DNA of 64,000 bases from Castellaniella sp049671645 (GCF_049671645.1 NZ_JBATVG010000024.1:158311-222310), one strand, 5' to 3'; positions 24,513 to 33,292 are shown, counted from the stretch's first letter. The notes: generated from the sequence alone by a model not told the origin. A program made the numbers and translations.

Positions 24513-24570
24513 GGGATTCTCTGGACAAGCCGCAGCGCACGCTTATCGCCCGACTTGTCCAGAGGATCCC
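24513..24570. repeat. Large inverted repeat in the purB upstream region
   Basis: GGATTCTCTGGACAAG at 24514-24529 and CTTGTCCAGAGGATCC at 24554-24569 are reverse complements at 15 of 16 positions, extended by one more pair, with a 24-base loop. On the minus strand it would fold in the leader of purB, about 70 bp before the start codon. No T run follows, so it is not a plain terminator. The 287 bp between purB and the GST gene contain nothing else I can name; TATACT near 24693 may be the -10 of the GST gene. Confidence 0.5.
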
Positions 24571-24732
24571 AAGCTGCGATTCTAACATTCGCCCTCGGTG
24601 TCAAGGCTTTGGGCGGATATACCACACCTGCCGGCCCAATCCGCCCAAAAACGGGCTCCGACGGACCTCGCCGCCGGATCAAGGGCCCAGCCCTGATATA
24701 CTTTTTGAGCCTTAGACTACCCCCGGTTTGCC

Positions 24733-25344
24733 ATGAGATTGATCGGTTCCCTGACCAGCCCCTACGTCCGCAAAGTCCGGATCGTGCTGGCAGAGAAAAA
24801 ACTCGACTACGAACTGGTTTTGGACGACCCCTGGTCGGCCAACACGCAGACCACCGACTTTAACCCCCTGGGCAAAGTCCCCTGTCTGATCCTGGACGAG
24901 AACGAAGCCCTGTTCGATTCGCGCGTGATCGTCGAATACCTGGACACGCTCTCGCCGGTCGGGCGCCTGATTCCGCCTCCGGGCCGCGAACGGGTCGCCG
25001 TCAAACGCTGGGAAGCCACGGCCGACGGCATCATGGACGCCGCGAGCAGCATGATCATGGAAAGCCGCCGCCCGCAAGAGCAGCAAAGCACCGCCTGGGT
25101 GGAGCGCCAGCAAGGCAAGATCTACGCGGCGCTGGACTACATGAACAGCCTGCTGGGCGAACAACCCTATTGCACAGGGGTCAACCTGTGCCTGGCGGAC
25201 ATCGCCGTGGGCGCGGCCCTGGGCTACCTGGACTTCCGCAACCCCAACCTGAACTGGCGGGCCCGCCACGCCAACCTGGCCCGGCTGGCCGAGAAACTGG
25301 ACGCCCGGCCCTCCTTCGTGTCGACGCGGCCCCCTGCCGCCTGA
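24733..25344 (+). CDS. Glutathione S-transferase family protein (YibF-like)
   Basis: A 203-residue cytoplasmic GST: thioredoxin-like N-terminal domain (MRLIGSLTSPYVRKVRIVLAEKK, NPLGKVPCLILDE, LFDSRVIVEYLD) and all-helical C-terminal domain (LADIAVGAALGYLDFR). Sequence and length fit the YibF branch, whose members bind glutathione but have no firmly known substrate. Single gene, ended by a strong terminator shared with mnmA. Confidence 0.88.
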   Translation: MRLIGSLTSPYVRKVRIVLAEKKLDYELVLDDPWSANTQTTDFNPLGKVPCLILDENEALFDSRVIVEYLDTLSPVGRLIPPPGRERVAVKRWEATADGIMDAASSMIMESRRPQEQQSTAWVERQQGKIYAALDYMNSLLGEQPYCTGVNLCLADIAVGAALGYLDFRNPNLNWRARHANLARLAEKLDARPSFVSTRPPAA

Positions 25345-25359
25345 TTCCGCCCGACGCAG

Positions 25360-25395
25360 AAAAGCATCAGGCCCCGCAAGGGGCCTGATGCTTTT
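25360..25395. terminator. Bidirectional terminator (gst / mnmA)
   Basis: AAAAGCATCAGGCCCC, loop GCAA, GGGGCCTGATGCTTTT: a perfect 16-bp stem with A and T flanks, lying between the converging GST and mnmA genes. Confidence 0.93.
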
Positions 25396-25420
25396 CCAAG
25401 CCGCGCACGCCGATCGGACG

Positions 25421-26557
25421 CTAAGCGATCACGCCGCCGCCCAGGCAGACGTCGCCGTCATACAGCACCGCCGACTGCCCCGGAGTGACCGCCCACTGGT
25501 TTTCCCCGAACGACAGCTCGAAAGCCCGGGCATCGCGCACCGCCAGCGAGCACGCCGCATCGGTCTGGCGATAGCGGGTCTTGGCCCCATACGCGCCGGG
25601 CGCGGGAGGTTCGCCCGCCACCCAACTGGCGTCCTGGGCGGTCAGCGTCGGCGTCAACAGCCAGGGATGATCATGGCCCTGCACGACGTACAGGACATTG
25701 CCGGCCAGATCCTTGCGCGCCACATACCAGGCGTCGGCCGTGCCGTCGTCGCGCTGGGCGCCCCGCACCCCGCCGATGCCCAGGCCCTTGCGCTGGCCCA
25801 GCGTGTAGAAGGCCAACCCCTGGTGCTGCCCCAGCACCCGGCCTTCCGGGGTCTGCATGGGGCCCGGCCGGGTGGGCAGGTACCGGTTCAGGAATTCCCG
25901 AAAAGGCCGTTCGCCGATGAAGCAGATGCCGGTGGAATCCTTTTTGGCCGCATTGGGCAGGCCGATCTCGCGGGCGATGCGACGGACCTCCGTCTTGCGG
26001 ATTTCCCCCAGGGGAAAGACCGTGCGGGCCAGTTGCGCCTGATTCAGCCGGTGCAGGAAATAGCTTTGGTCCTTGCTGGCGTCGACGGCCTTCAGCAACT
26101 GGGTGCGCAAGCCATCCGCCGTTTGCACGCGTCGCACCCGGGCGTAATGACCGGTGGCGATATAGTCGGCCCCCAGGCCCATGGCATGATCCAGGAAGGC
26201 CTTGAATTTGATTTCCGCATTGCACAGCACGTCGGGATTGGGCGTGCGGCCGGCGGAATATTCCCGCAGGAATTCGGCGAAGACCCGATCCTTGTATTCG
26301 GCGGCGAAATTGACGGCCTCGATATCGACCCCGACCACGTCGGCCACGCTGGCCGCATCCAGCCAGTCCTGGCGCGACGAACAGTATTCGCTGTCATCGT
26401 CGTCCTCCCAGTTCTTCATGAACAGGCCGATGACCTGATAGCCCTGCTGCTTCAGCAGCCAGGCCGTGACGGAGGAATCCACCCCGCCCGACATCCCCAC
26501 GACGATCCGCGCCCCAGGCGCGGGCATGGCGCCTGCCGGCTTGCCCGCATCAACCAT
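25421..26557 (-). CDS. mnmA: tRNA-specific 2-thiouridylase MnmA
   Basis: Thiolates U34 of tRNA-Lys, -Glu and -Gln. The 378-residue product has the PP-loop SGGVDSSVTAWLL, the catalytic cysteines in DVLCNAEIK and STGICFIGERPF, and DQSYFLHRLNQAQL, all standard for MnmA. The N-terminus carries about 15 extra residues before the first strand. Its first codons overlap the end of glcF by 8 bp, so it may be transcribed with the glc genes. Confidence 0.95.
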   Translation of the reverse strand: MVDAGKPAGAMPAPGARIVVGMSGGVDSSVTAWLLKQQGYQVIGLFMKNWEDDDDSEYCSSRQDWLDAASVADVVGVDIEAVNFAAEYKDRVFAEFLREYSAGRTPNPDVLCNAEIKFKAFLDHAMGLGADYIATGHYARVRRVQTADGLRTQLLKAVDASKDQSYFLHRLNQAQLARTVFPLGEIRKTEVRRIAREIGLPNAAKKDSTGICFIGERPFREFLNRYLPTRPGPMQTPEGRVLGQHQGLAFYTLGQRKGLGIGGVRGAQRDDGTADAWYVARKDLAGNVLYVVQGHDHPWLLTPTLTAQDASWVAGEPPAPGAYGAKTRYRQTDAACSLAVRDARAFELSFGENQWAVTPGQSAVLYDGDVCLGGGVIA

Positions 26558-27779
26558 GCATCGCCTCGTCCACGGTTTCGATCCAGTGCCGCACCGGGGT
26601 GTCCGTGCCGCTTTGCAAATGGCAGATGCAGCCGATGTTCGACGACACGATGGTGTCGGGCAGGGTCTCCTGGATGGCCTGCAGTTTGCGGTCCCGCAAG
26701 GATTTGGACAACACCGGCTGGGTGATGGAGTAGGTGCCGGCCGACCCGCAGCACAGATGCGCGTCGTCGAAGGCCTGCAGATCGAAGCCCAGATCCGCCA
26801 GCAGGCGTTCGGTCAGCGGACGCAGGCCCTGCCAATGCTGCAGGGTACAGGGCGGGTGAAAGGCGCTGCGGCCTGGCTCCCGGCGCATTTTCGCGCGCAC
26901 GTCCGCCGCCAGCGGCGCCAGGAACTCGGCTACGTCCTTCACGTAGGGCATCAGCCGCGCGGCACGCTCGGCATAGGCCGGATCATGCTGCAGGTGATGG
27001 GCGTAGTCCTTGATCATGCCCCCGCACCCCGACGCATTGACCACCACCGCTTCGACCTGGCCGGATTCCAGCAGGGGCAGCCAGGCGTCCACGTTCGCCC
27101 GCATCTGCTGGCGGGCGGCCTCCTGGGCATCCAGGTGGAAGTTGATGGCGCCGCAGCAGCCGGACCCCGCAGCGAAACGCGCGCCCACCCCGACAGCATC
27201 CAGCACGCGCTGCGTGGCGGCATCGATGGATGGCATCATGGCGGGCTGCACGCAGTTGCTGAGCATCAGCACCTGGCGGGCGTGGCGCTGCGCCTGGACA
27301 GGCAGGGCCCCGGCCGGCCGCGCCACGGCGATCTTGCCTTGCAGGACAGCCGGCAGGATGGGGCGGACCCAGCGGCCCAGGTGGTACAGGGGGCCGAAGG
27401 CCGGCGACAGCATCAAACGCCGCAAGGCATTGCGCAACACGCGCTGATGCCAGGGGCGCTCGACCCGCTCGCTGACCAGTTGGCGGCCGATATCCACCAA
27501 TTTCCCGTATTCCACGCCGGAAGGACACGTGGTTTCACAGTTGCGGCACGTCAGACAGCGATCCAGGTGCTGCTGGGTGACGTAGGTGGGCTGGACGCCT
27601 TCCAGCACCTGCTTGATCTGGTAGATGCGACCGCGCGGACTGTCAAGCTCGTCTCCCAGGATCTGATAGGTGGGGCAGGTCGCCAGACAAAAGCCGCAGT
27701 GAACGCAACGACGCAGGATCGCATCGGCCTCCTGGCCGATATCCGTGCCTTGCGCCCACTCGGCAAGTTGGGTTTGCAT
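26550..27779 (-). CDS. glcF: Glycolate oxidase iron-sulfur subunit GlcF
   Basis: A 409-residue protein with two 4Fe-4S motifs near the N-terminus (RRCVHCGFCLATCPTY and DRCLTCRNCETTCPSGVEYG) and two CCG domains (GSGCCGAINFHLD and LCCGSAGTY). It passes electrons from the GlcDE flavoprotein to the quinone pool. ATG follows AAGGATTCATC. Order on this strand is glcD, glcE, glcF, mnmA with short gaps, so a single transcript is likely. Confidence 0.93.
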   Translation of the reverse strand: MQTQLAEWAQGTDIGQEADAILRRCVHCGFCLATCPTYQILGDELDSPRGRIYQIKQVLEGVQPTYVTQQHLDRCLTCRNCETTCPSGVEYGKLVDIGRQLVSERVERPWHQRVLRNALRRLMLSPAFGPLYHLGRWVRPILPAVLQGKIAVARPAGALPVQAQRHARQVLMLSNCVQPAMMPSIDAATQRVLDAVGVGARFAAGSGCCGAINFHLDAQEAARQQMRANVDAWLPLLESGQVEAVVVNASGCGGMIKDYAHHLQHDPAYAERAARLMPYVKDVAEFLAPLAADVRAKMRREPGRSAFHPPCTLQHWQGLRPLTERLLADLGFDLQAFDDAHLCCGSAGTYSITQPVLSKSLRDRKLQAIQETLPDTIVSSNIGCICHLQSGTDTPVRHWIETVDEAMHG

Positions 27780-27788
27780 GATGAATCC

Positions 27789-28883
27789 TTAGAATTCCTG
27801 CACCAGGCGGCGCGGGTTGAAGACGCTGCTGGGATCGAATTCCTGTTTCAGCCGCCGGTGGATCTGCATCACGCCGGCCGCCAGGGGATGGAAGGTCGCC
27901 ACGTCGCGGGACACCCCGCCGCGATGGTACAGGCAGGCGGAACCGCCCAAGGCCTGCACCCGGGCGCGCAAAGCCGCGCCATCCTGGTCGCCGGCCAGCC
28001 AGCGCAGGCCGCCGCCCCATTCGTGCAGCGTCGGCCCCAGGTCCAGGGCAGGGACGCGCGGCGGCAGGCTCAAGCGCCACAGGGGCCGTTGATGGAAGAA
28101 AACATGGGTCTGGTCGCGCAGGCCCAGCCAGAACGCCTGGGCCTGATCGTCGGGCAAGGCGTCGCCGCCGACGGCCTCCTGTCCCTGGCGCACAGCCGAT
28201 TCATTGCCCGACAGGCGGACCAGCAAGCGCCCCGCCCCGGCTGTGTCGCCCGGCACCCAGGCCGTGGCCGACACAGGCAGCGGCCGCGCCCGCCACTGCA
28301 GGCACTGGCGCAAAGCGCCCGCCTCGTCCAATTCCAGCACCCGGGTGGCCTCGCTGCGAGGCCGGGGCACGACCTTGATGGAGATTTCCACCAGGGCGCC
28401 CAGCACCCCCAGCGACCCGGCCAGCAGGCGGGACACGTCGTAGCCGGCCACGTTCTTCATGACCTCGCCGCCAAAGCGCAGCACATTGCCATCGGCATTG
28501 AGCAGACGCGTCCCCAGGACGAAATCCGCCAGAGCGCCCGCTGCCATCCGGCGCGGGCCCGACAAACCGGCCGACACGCAGCCGCCCAGAGTGCCCGCAG
28601 CCCCGAAACGCGGAGGCTCGAAGGCCAGCATCTGGCCCTGCTCGGCCAGCAGCGCTTCAATCTGCGCCAGGGGTGTGCCCGCCCGGGCGGTCAGGACGAG
28701 TTCGGACGGTTCATAGCCGATCACACCGTGATAGGCGGACAGGTCAAGCCAGCCGGGCGTATCGCCGTCGGACATCGGCTCGCCATAGAACAGGCGGGTG
28801 CCGCCCCCACGGATCATGAGGGGCCTTTTGGCGGCTCGCGCCGTGACCACCTGTTCACTCAGTTCAGACAGGACGAATTCCAT
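27789..28883 (-). CDS. glcE: Glycolate oxidase FAD-binding subunit GlcE
   Basis: A 364-residue FAD-binding type 4 subunit shorter than GlcD. The PCMH domain shows MIRGGGTRLFYGE, ELVLTARAGTPLAQIEALLAEQGQ, FGAAGTLGGCVSAGLSGPRR and KNVAGYDVSRLLAGSLGVLGALVEISIKV. It pairs with GlcD and GlcF in the membrane-associated glycolate oxidase. Nine bp separate it from both neighbours. Confidence 0.92.
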   Translation of the reverse strand: MEFVLSELSEQVVTARAAKRPLMIRGGGTRLFYGEPMSDGDTPGWLDLSAYHGVIGYEPSELVLTARAGTPLAQIEALLAEQGQMLAFEPPRFGAAGTLGGCVSAGLSGPRRMAAGALADFVLGTRLLNADGNVLRFGGEVMKNVAGYDVSRLLAGSLGVLGALVEISIKVVPRPRSEATRVLELDEAGALRQCLQWRARPLPVSATAWVPGDTAGAGRLLVRLSGNESAVRQGQEAVGGDALPDDQAQAFWLGLRDQTHVFFHQRPLWRLSLPPRVPALDLGPTLHEWGGGLRWLAGDQDGAALRARVQALGGSACLYHRGGVSRDVATFHPLAAGVMQIHRRLKQEFDPSSVFNPRRLVQEF

Positions 28884-28892
28884 AGGGCCACT

Positions 28893-30389
28893 TCAGAAAC
28901 GGGGAATATCGGGAAAGCGCAGCTCGCCCTGATGCACATGCATTTTTCCATATTCGGCGCATCGCACCAGCGTGGGAATCAGCTTCAGGGGATTGAGCAG
29001 GCCGTAGGGGTCGAAGGCGCGCTTGAAGGCCGAGAAGGCATCCAGTTCCTCGCGGGAAAACTGCGTGCACATCTGGTTGATCTTTTCAAGGCCCACGCCA
29101 TGTTCCCCCGTGATGGTGCCGCCGACCTCGACGCAGAGTTCCAGGATGGCGGCGCCGAAGGCTTCGGCGCGCTCGACCTCGTCGGGCTGATTGGCATCGA
29201 ACAGGATCAGCGGGTGCAGATTGCCGTCCCCGGCATGGAAGACGTTCGAACAGCGCAGGCCGAATTGCGTTTCCATCTGCGCGATGGCGCCCAGCACGCG
29301 CCCCAGATGGCGGCGCGGAATGGTGCCGTCCATGCAATAGTAGTCGGGCGAAATGCGCCCGGCGGCCGGAAAGGCGTTCTTGCGTCCGGCCCAGAACTTC
29401 AGGCGCTCGGCTTCGGACTCGGACACCTGCAGGCGAGTGGCGCCGACCTCGCGCAGCAAGTGTTCGACCCGGCCGATTTCCTCGGCCACTTCGTCGGGCG
29501 TGCCATCGGATTCGCACAGCAGAATGGCCTCGGCGTCCAGGTCGTAGCCGGCCTGCACGAAAGGTTCGACCATATGCACGGATCGCTTGTCCATCAGCTC
29601 CAGCCCTGCCGGAATGATGCCGTCGGCGATCACCCGCGTGACGCCCTGCCCGGCCAGCTCGACGCTGGGAAAGCTGGCCATCACCACCCGGGCCAGCTGC
29701 GGGCGCGGAATCAGGCGCACGGTGACTTCGGTCACCAGGCCCAGCATGCCTTCGGACCCGATGAAGGACTGCAGCAGGTTCAAGCCCGGCGCATCGGGGG
29801 CCTCGCCGCCCAGCTCGATGACCTCGCCCTCGATCGTGACCACGCGCACCCGCAAGACGTTGTGCACGGTCAGGCCGTATTTCAGGCAATGCACGCCGCC
29901 GGAATTTTCGGCGACGTTGCCGCCGATCGAACAGGCGATCTGGCTGGACGGGTCGGGCGCATAGTACAGGCCGTGCGGCGCGGCGGCTTCGGAAATCGCC
30001 AGATTGCGCACCCCGGGGCCGACCACGGCCGTACAGGATTGCGGATCCAGGCGCACGATGCGGTTCAGCTTGGCCAGGCCGATCACCACACCCTGCGGAT
30101 GCGGGGTCGCGCCCCCGGACAGGCCGGTGCCCGACCCGCGGGGGACGATCGGCATATTGTGTTCGCGGCAAGCCTTCACCAGCGCGATGACCTGGGCCTC
30201 GGTTTCGGGCAGCACGACGACCGGCGGCAATTCGCGGTACAGGGACAGCCCGTCGCATTCGTAGACGCGGGTCTGATCCACGCGGGTCAGGATGCAGCGG
30301 GCCGGCAGATCGGCCCCGATGCGGGCCAGGAAACCGGGGAAATCCGGCACGATGGCTTGCGATGCGGCTGCCGGGGAAGCGACGTCCAT
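28893..30389 (-). CDS. glcD: Glycolate oxidase subunit GlcD
   Basis: The 498-residue catalytic flavoprotein oxidising glycolate (and D-lactate) to glyoxylate. FAD-binding motifs are VPRGSGTGLSGGATPHPQGV, VGPGVRNLAISEAAAPHGLYYAPDPSSQ and NVAENSGGVHCLKYGLT. C-terminal active-site segments are RCSNVFHAGDGNLHPLILFD and GGTITGEHGVGLEK. ATG follows AAAGGATCTTTC. Glyoxylate could feed the glyoxylate shunt, whose isocitrate lyase is also in this window. Confidence 0.94.
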   Translation of the reverse strand: MDVASPAAASQAIVPDFPGFLARIGADLPARCILTRVDQTRVYECDGLSLYRELPPVVVLPETEAQVIALVKACREHNMPIVPRGSGTGLSGGATPHPQGVVIGLAKLNRIVRLDPQSCTAVVGPGVRNLAISEAAAPHGLYYAPDPSSQIACSIGGNVAENSGGVHCLKYGLTVHNVLRVRVVTIEGEVIELGGEAPDAPGLNLLQSFIGSEGMLGLVTEVTVRLIPRPQLARVVMASFPSVELAGQGVTRVIADGIIPAGLELMDKRSVHMVEPFVQAGYDLDAEAILLCESDGTPDEVAEEIGRVEHLLREVGATRLQVSESEAERLKFWAGRKNAFPAAGRISPDYYCMDGTIPRRHLGRVLGAIAQMETQFGLRCSNVFHAGDGNLHPLILFDANQPDEVERAEAFGAAILELCVEVGGTITGEHGVGLEKINQMCTQFSREELDAFSAFKRAFDPYGLLNPLKLIPTLVRCAEYGKMHVHQGELRFPDIPRF

Positions 30390-30405
30390 GAAAGATCCTT
30401 TGGGT

Positions 30406-31821
30406 TCAGGCCGATGGCGGCAGCATTTTGCCCGGGTTGAGGATATCGTGCGGATCCAGCGCGGCCTTCAGAGACCTCATGAGGTCCAGGGCGTCGGCGC
30501 CATGTTCCGCCTGCATGAAGACCTGCTTGTGCAGGCCGATGCCATGTTCGCCGGTGCACGTGCCTTCCATGGCGATGGCGCGCTCCACCAGGCGATGATT
30601 GAGCTGTTCGGACTCCGCCCATTCGGCGGGGTTGTCAGGATCCAGCAACATCAGGACGTGGAAATTGCCGTCTCCGACGTGACCGACGATGGTGTAGGGA
30701 AACGACGCCCGATCCAGTTCCCGGGCGGTTTCGCCCACGCATTCGGCGAGCCGGGAAATGGGCACGCAGACGTCCGTGGTGCTGGACCGGCATCCGGGCC
30801 GCAGTCCCAGACCGGCAAAATAGGCATTGTGCCGCGCCGTCCACAGGCGACTGCGGTCCTCGGGGCGTTCCGCCCAGTCGAAATCCTGCCCGCCGTGTTC
30901 GCGCGTGATCTGCTGGACGGATTCGGCCTGTTCCCGCACGGCGGCGGGGCTGCCGTGGAATTCGAACAGGAGCAGCGGCGATTCGCGCAGCGTCAGGTGG
31001 CTGTAGCGGTTGGTCGCGCGCACCGCCCCGGCATCCATGAATTCGACCCGGGCCACCGGAATGCCCATCTGGATGACGTCGATGACGCTGCGCACGGCGG
31101 AATCCAGATCGGAGAAATTGCAGATGGCTGCCGAGATGGCTTCCGGCTGGGGATACAGGCGCACGGTGACTTCCACGATGATGCCCAGCGTGCCCTCGCT
31201 GCCCACGAACAGGCGCGTCAGGTCGTAGCCGGCGGAGGACTTCCGCGCCCGGTTGGCGGTTTCGATCACACGGCCATCCGCGGTCACGACCTTCAGCGAC
31301 ATCACATTTTCGCGCATGGTGCCGTAACGCACGGCATTGGTGCCCGAGGCCCGGGTCGCCGACATGCCGCCCAGGCTGGCATCCGCCCCCGGATCGATGG
31401 GAAAGAACAGGCCGGTGTCCCGCAGCGATTCATTCAGCTGTTTGCGTGTAACCCCCGCCTGCACCGTGGCCGTGAAGTCTTCCGCGTGGACCTTCAGGAT
31501 GCGGTTCATGCCGGACAGATCCAGGCAGACCCCGCCTTGGACAGCCAGCAGGTGGCCCTCCAGAGAGGACCCGGCGCCATAGGGAATCAAGGCAATGCCA
31601 TGAGCATGGCAGTGCCGCGCCACCCAGGCGACATCATCCACCGACTGGGCGAATACCACCACGTCGGGCAGCATGGGGGGGTACGGCGATTCATCGCGGC
31701 CATGGTGCTCGCGCACAGGCTGCGCGGTCGAGCAGCGCTCGCCGAAATGATCTTGCAAGGCGGCCACAAAGCCGGCCGGCAAAGGACGCGGCTGCGGCTC
31801 AAACGACGTGATGTCCATCAT
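30406..31821 (-). CDS. FAD-linked oxidase, D-lactate dehydrogenase (cytochrome) type
   Basis: A 471-residue relative of GlcD and mitochondrial LDHD. PCMH domain: IPYGAGSSLEGHLLAVQGGVCLDLSGMNRIL, FPIDPGADASLGGMSATRASGTNAVRYGTMRENV, SSAGYDLTRLFVGSEGTLGIIVE. C-terminal: VGHVGDGNFHVLMLLD and GTCTGEHGIGLHK. It probably oxidises a D-2-hydroxyacid, D-lactate being the best guess. It stands 16 bp before glcD on the same strand. The ribosome binding site AGGA suits the second of two adjacent ATGs (31818) slightly better than the first. Confidence 0.87.
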   Translation of the reverse strand: MMDITSFEPQPRPLPAGFVAALQDHFGERCSTAQPVREHHGRDESPYPPMLPDVVVFAQSVDDVAWVARHCHAHGIALIPYGAGSSLEGHLLAVQGGVCLDLSGMNRILKVHAEDFTATVQAGVTRKQLNESLRDTGLFFPIDPGADASLGGMSATRASGTNAVRYGTMRENVMSLKVVTADGRVIETANRARKSSAGYDLTRLFVGSEGTLGIIVEVTVRLYPQPEAISAAICNFSDLDSAVRSVIDVIQMGIPVARVEFMDAGAVRATNRYSHLTLRESPLLLFEFHGSPAAVREQAESVQQITREHGGQDFDWAERPEDRSRLWTARHNAYFAGLGLRPGCRSSTTDVCVPISRLAECVGETARELDRASFPYTIVGHVGDGNFHVLMLLDPDNPAEWAESEQLNHRLVERAIAMEGTCTGEHGIGLHKQVFMQAEHGADALDLMRSLKAALDPHDILNPGKMLPPSA

Positions 31822-31875
31822 CGATCCTGAAAACTGCGGATAAGCCCCGGCGGCCGGGAGCCGGCCGGGCGTGGA

Positions 31876-32970
31876 TCAGGCGGCGCTGCCGACCGATTCG
31901 GAACGCGCCCGAGCCAGTCGCTGGCGGCGCGCCTGAACGGCAGCGGCCAGGCGTTCCAGAAGCGACACCGACACGTCCCAATCCACGCAGCCGTCGGTAA
32001 TGCTCTGACCATACACCAAGGGGCGGCCCGCGACCAGATCCTGGCGCCCGCCGACCAGATGGCTTTCGATCATGACGCCGAACAGGCGCGCGTCACCGCC
32101 TTCGACCTGATGGCAGATGTCTTCGATGACTTCCGGTTGGCGGGTGTAGTCCTTATGGCTGTTGGCGTGGCTGGCGTCGACCATGACGCGCTGGCGCATG
32201 CCGGCCTTTTCCAGAGCCTCGGCCGCCGCCTGCACGAATTCAGCCTGATAGTTGGGCGTCTTGCCGCCGCGCAGGATCACGTGACAGTCCTCGTTGCCGC
32301 GCGTGGCCACGATGGCCGAATGGCCGCCTTTGGTCACCGACAGGAAATAATGGGAATTGGATGCGGCCTTCAAGGCGTCGATGGCGATGCGCGTATCCCC
32401 CGTGGTGCCGTTCTTGAAGCCCACCGGGCAGGACAGCCCCGACGCCAGTTCGCGATGCACCTGGCTTTCCGTGGTGCGGGCGCCGATGGCCCCCCAGGAC
32501 ACCAGATCGGCAATGTATTGCGGCGTGATCATGTCCAGAAATTCGCAGCCGGCGGGCAGCCCCAGGGCATTGACGTCGATCAGCAGTTCACGCGCGGTGC
32601 GCAGGCCCTGGTTGATGTCGAAGCTGCCATCCAGGCCGGGATCGTTGATCAGCCCCTTCCAGCCCACCGTGGTGCGCGGCTTTTCGAAATACACCCGCAT
32701 GATGATCTGCAGATCGGCTGAAAACCGCTGACGCTGTTCGTTCAGCCGCCGGGCATATTCCATCGCCGCCTGCGTGTCATGAATGGAGCAGGGTCCGATC
32801 ACCACCACCAGCCGGTCGTCCCGTCCCGCCAACACCTCGTGGATGGCGTGCCGTGCGTCATGCACCGTGCGCGAAATGTCCGGCGTGCAGGGAAACTCGC
32901 GCATGACATGCGCGGGCGGGGCCAGCTCGCGGATTTCTCGGATGCGAATATCATCGGTATTGTGTGACAC
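31876..32970 (-). CDS. aroG: 3-deoxy-7-phosphoheptulonate (DAHP) synthase, class I
   Basis: First enzyme of the shikimate pathway, joining PEP and erythrose 4-phosphate. The 364-residue product is of the AroFGH type: DDRLVVVIGPCSIHDTQAAMEYA, RVYFEKPRTTVGWKGLINDP, SHYFLSVTKGGHSAIVATRGN, DASHANSHKDYTRQ. It starts with GTG after GGAG at seven bases. Upstream on the same strand are a Phe/Tyr-rich leader peptide and a terminator hairpin, so transcription is probably attenuated in response to aromatic amino acids, as well as any allosteric control of the enzyme. Confidence 0.95.
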   Translation of the reverse strand: MSHNTDDIRIREIRELAPPAHVMREFPCTPDISRTVHDARHAIHEVLAGRDDRLVVVIGPCSIHDTQAAMEYARRLNEQRQRFSADLQIIMRVYFEKPRTTVGWKGLINDPGLDGSFDINQGLRTARELLIDVNALGLPAGCEFLDMITPQYIADLVSWGAIGARTTESQVHRELASGLSCPVGFKNGTTGDTRIAIDALKAASNSHYFLSVTKGGHSAIVATRGNEDCHVILRGGKTPNYQAEFVQAAAEALEKAGMRQRVMVDASHANSHKDYTRQPEVIEDICHQVEGGDARLFGVMIESHLVGGRQDLVAGRPLVYGQSITDGCVDWDVSVSLLERLAAAVQARRQRLARARSESVGSAA

Positions 32971-33010
32971 GGTCTTGCTCCAATCATGAATCCGGGGCCC
33001 GGGGCGACAA

Positions 33011-33050
33011 CAAAAAAGCCGCCTGGCAGCGCCGGCGGCTTTTGGGGAAT
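33011..33050 (-). terminator. Attenuator terminator of aroG, with alternative pairing
   Basis: On the minus strand AAAAGCCGCC, a ten-base loop and GGCGGCTTTTTT form a 10-bp stem with a T run, ending 41 bp before the aroG start. A competing fold is visible: GGGAAT (complement of 33076-33081, in the leader ORF) pairs with ATTCCC (complement of 33045-33050), and GGTGG (complement of 33087-33091) pairs with the CCGCC of the terminator's 5' arm, using one G-U pair. That helix would prevent the terminator. Confidence 0.8.
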
Positions 33051-33057
33051 TTGTTGA

Positions 33058-33141
33058 CTACCTGAATGTACAGCGATTCCCTTCCTCCACCAGCGGCGTT
33101 GGAAACGTAAAAAAATAAAAGAAATACGGGATCGCGTGCAT
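33058..33141 (-). CDS. Phe/Tyr-rich leader peptide of aroG
   Basis: A 27-codon ORF on the minus strand beginning MHAIPYFFYFFTFPTP and ending at a TAG. Codons 6-13 are Tyr Phe Phe Tyr Phe Phe Thr Phe, so seven of eight are aromatic. It ends 14 bp before the attenuator hairpin and 87 bp before aroG. Ribosome stalling at the Phe/Tyr run would leave the downstream GGTGG and GGGAAT segments free to form the antiterminator; full translation would release the terminator. Predicted promoter elements place the transcript start on its own ATG, so the leader may be translated from leaderless mRNA; AGGA seven bases upstream would lie outside such a transcript. Confidence 0.82.
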   Translation of the reverse strand: MHAIPYFFYFFTFPTPLVEEGNRCTFR

Positions 33142-33147
33142 TCGTTA

Positions 33148-33176
33148 ATCCTAGCACAGCGAAAAGAGGCAGGCAA
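33148..33176 (-). promoter_or_regulatory. Promoter of the aroG leader
   Basis: On the minus strand TTGCCT (33176-33171), 17 bp, TGC then TAGGAT (33153-33148): a sigma-70-like promoter with an extended -10. Counting six bases on from the -10 puts +1 at 33141, the A of the leader-peptide ATG. Confidence 0.6.
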
Positions 33177-33292
33177 GGACCGTGGCGGCCAGCGCCCGGA
33201 TGCCCTCGCGCAACCGGTGCGGAGCCGGCCCGCCCTGAAACCCGGACCCGGATCATCCGCCCTCAAGCCTCCATTAATTCATTCCTCATGAA

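Noticed and set aside
26466..30440. A very long plus-strand open frame (1324 codons) opposite glcF, glcE and glcD
   Set aside because: It is antisense to well-supported genes, has low-complexity Gln/His/Gly/Ala composition typical of GC-rich shadow frames and no domain. The same holds for the long frames at 4234-6285, 17467-19050, 30292-31830, 46589-48298 and 56249-58486.
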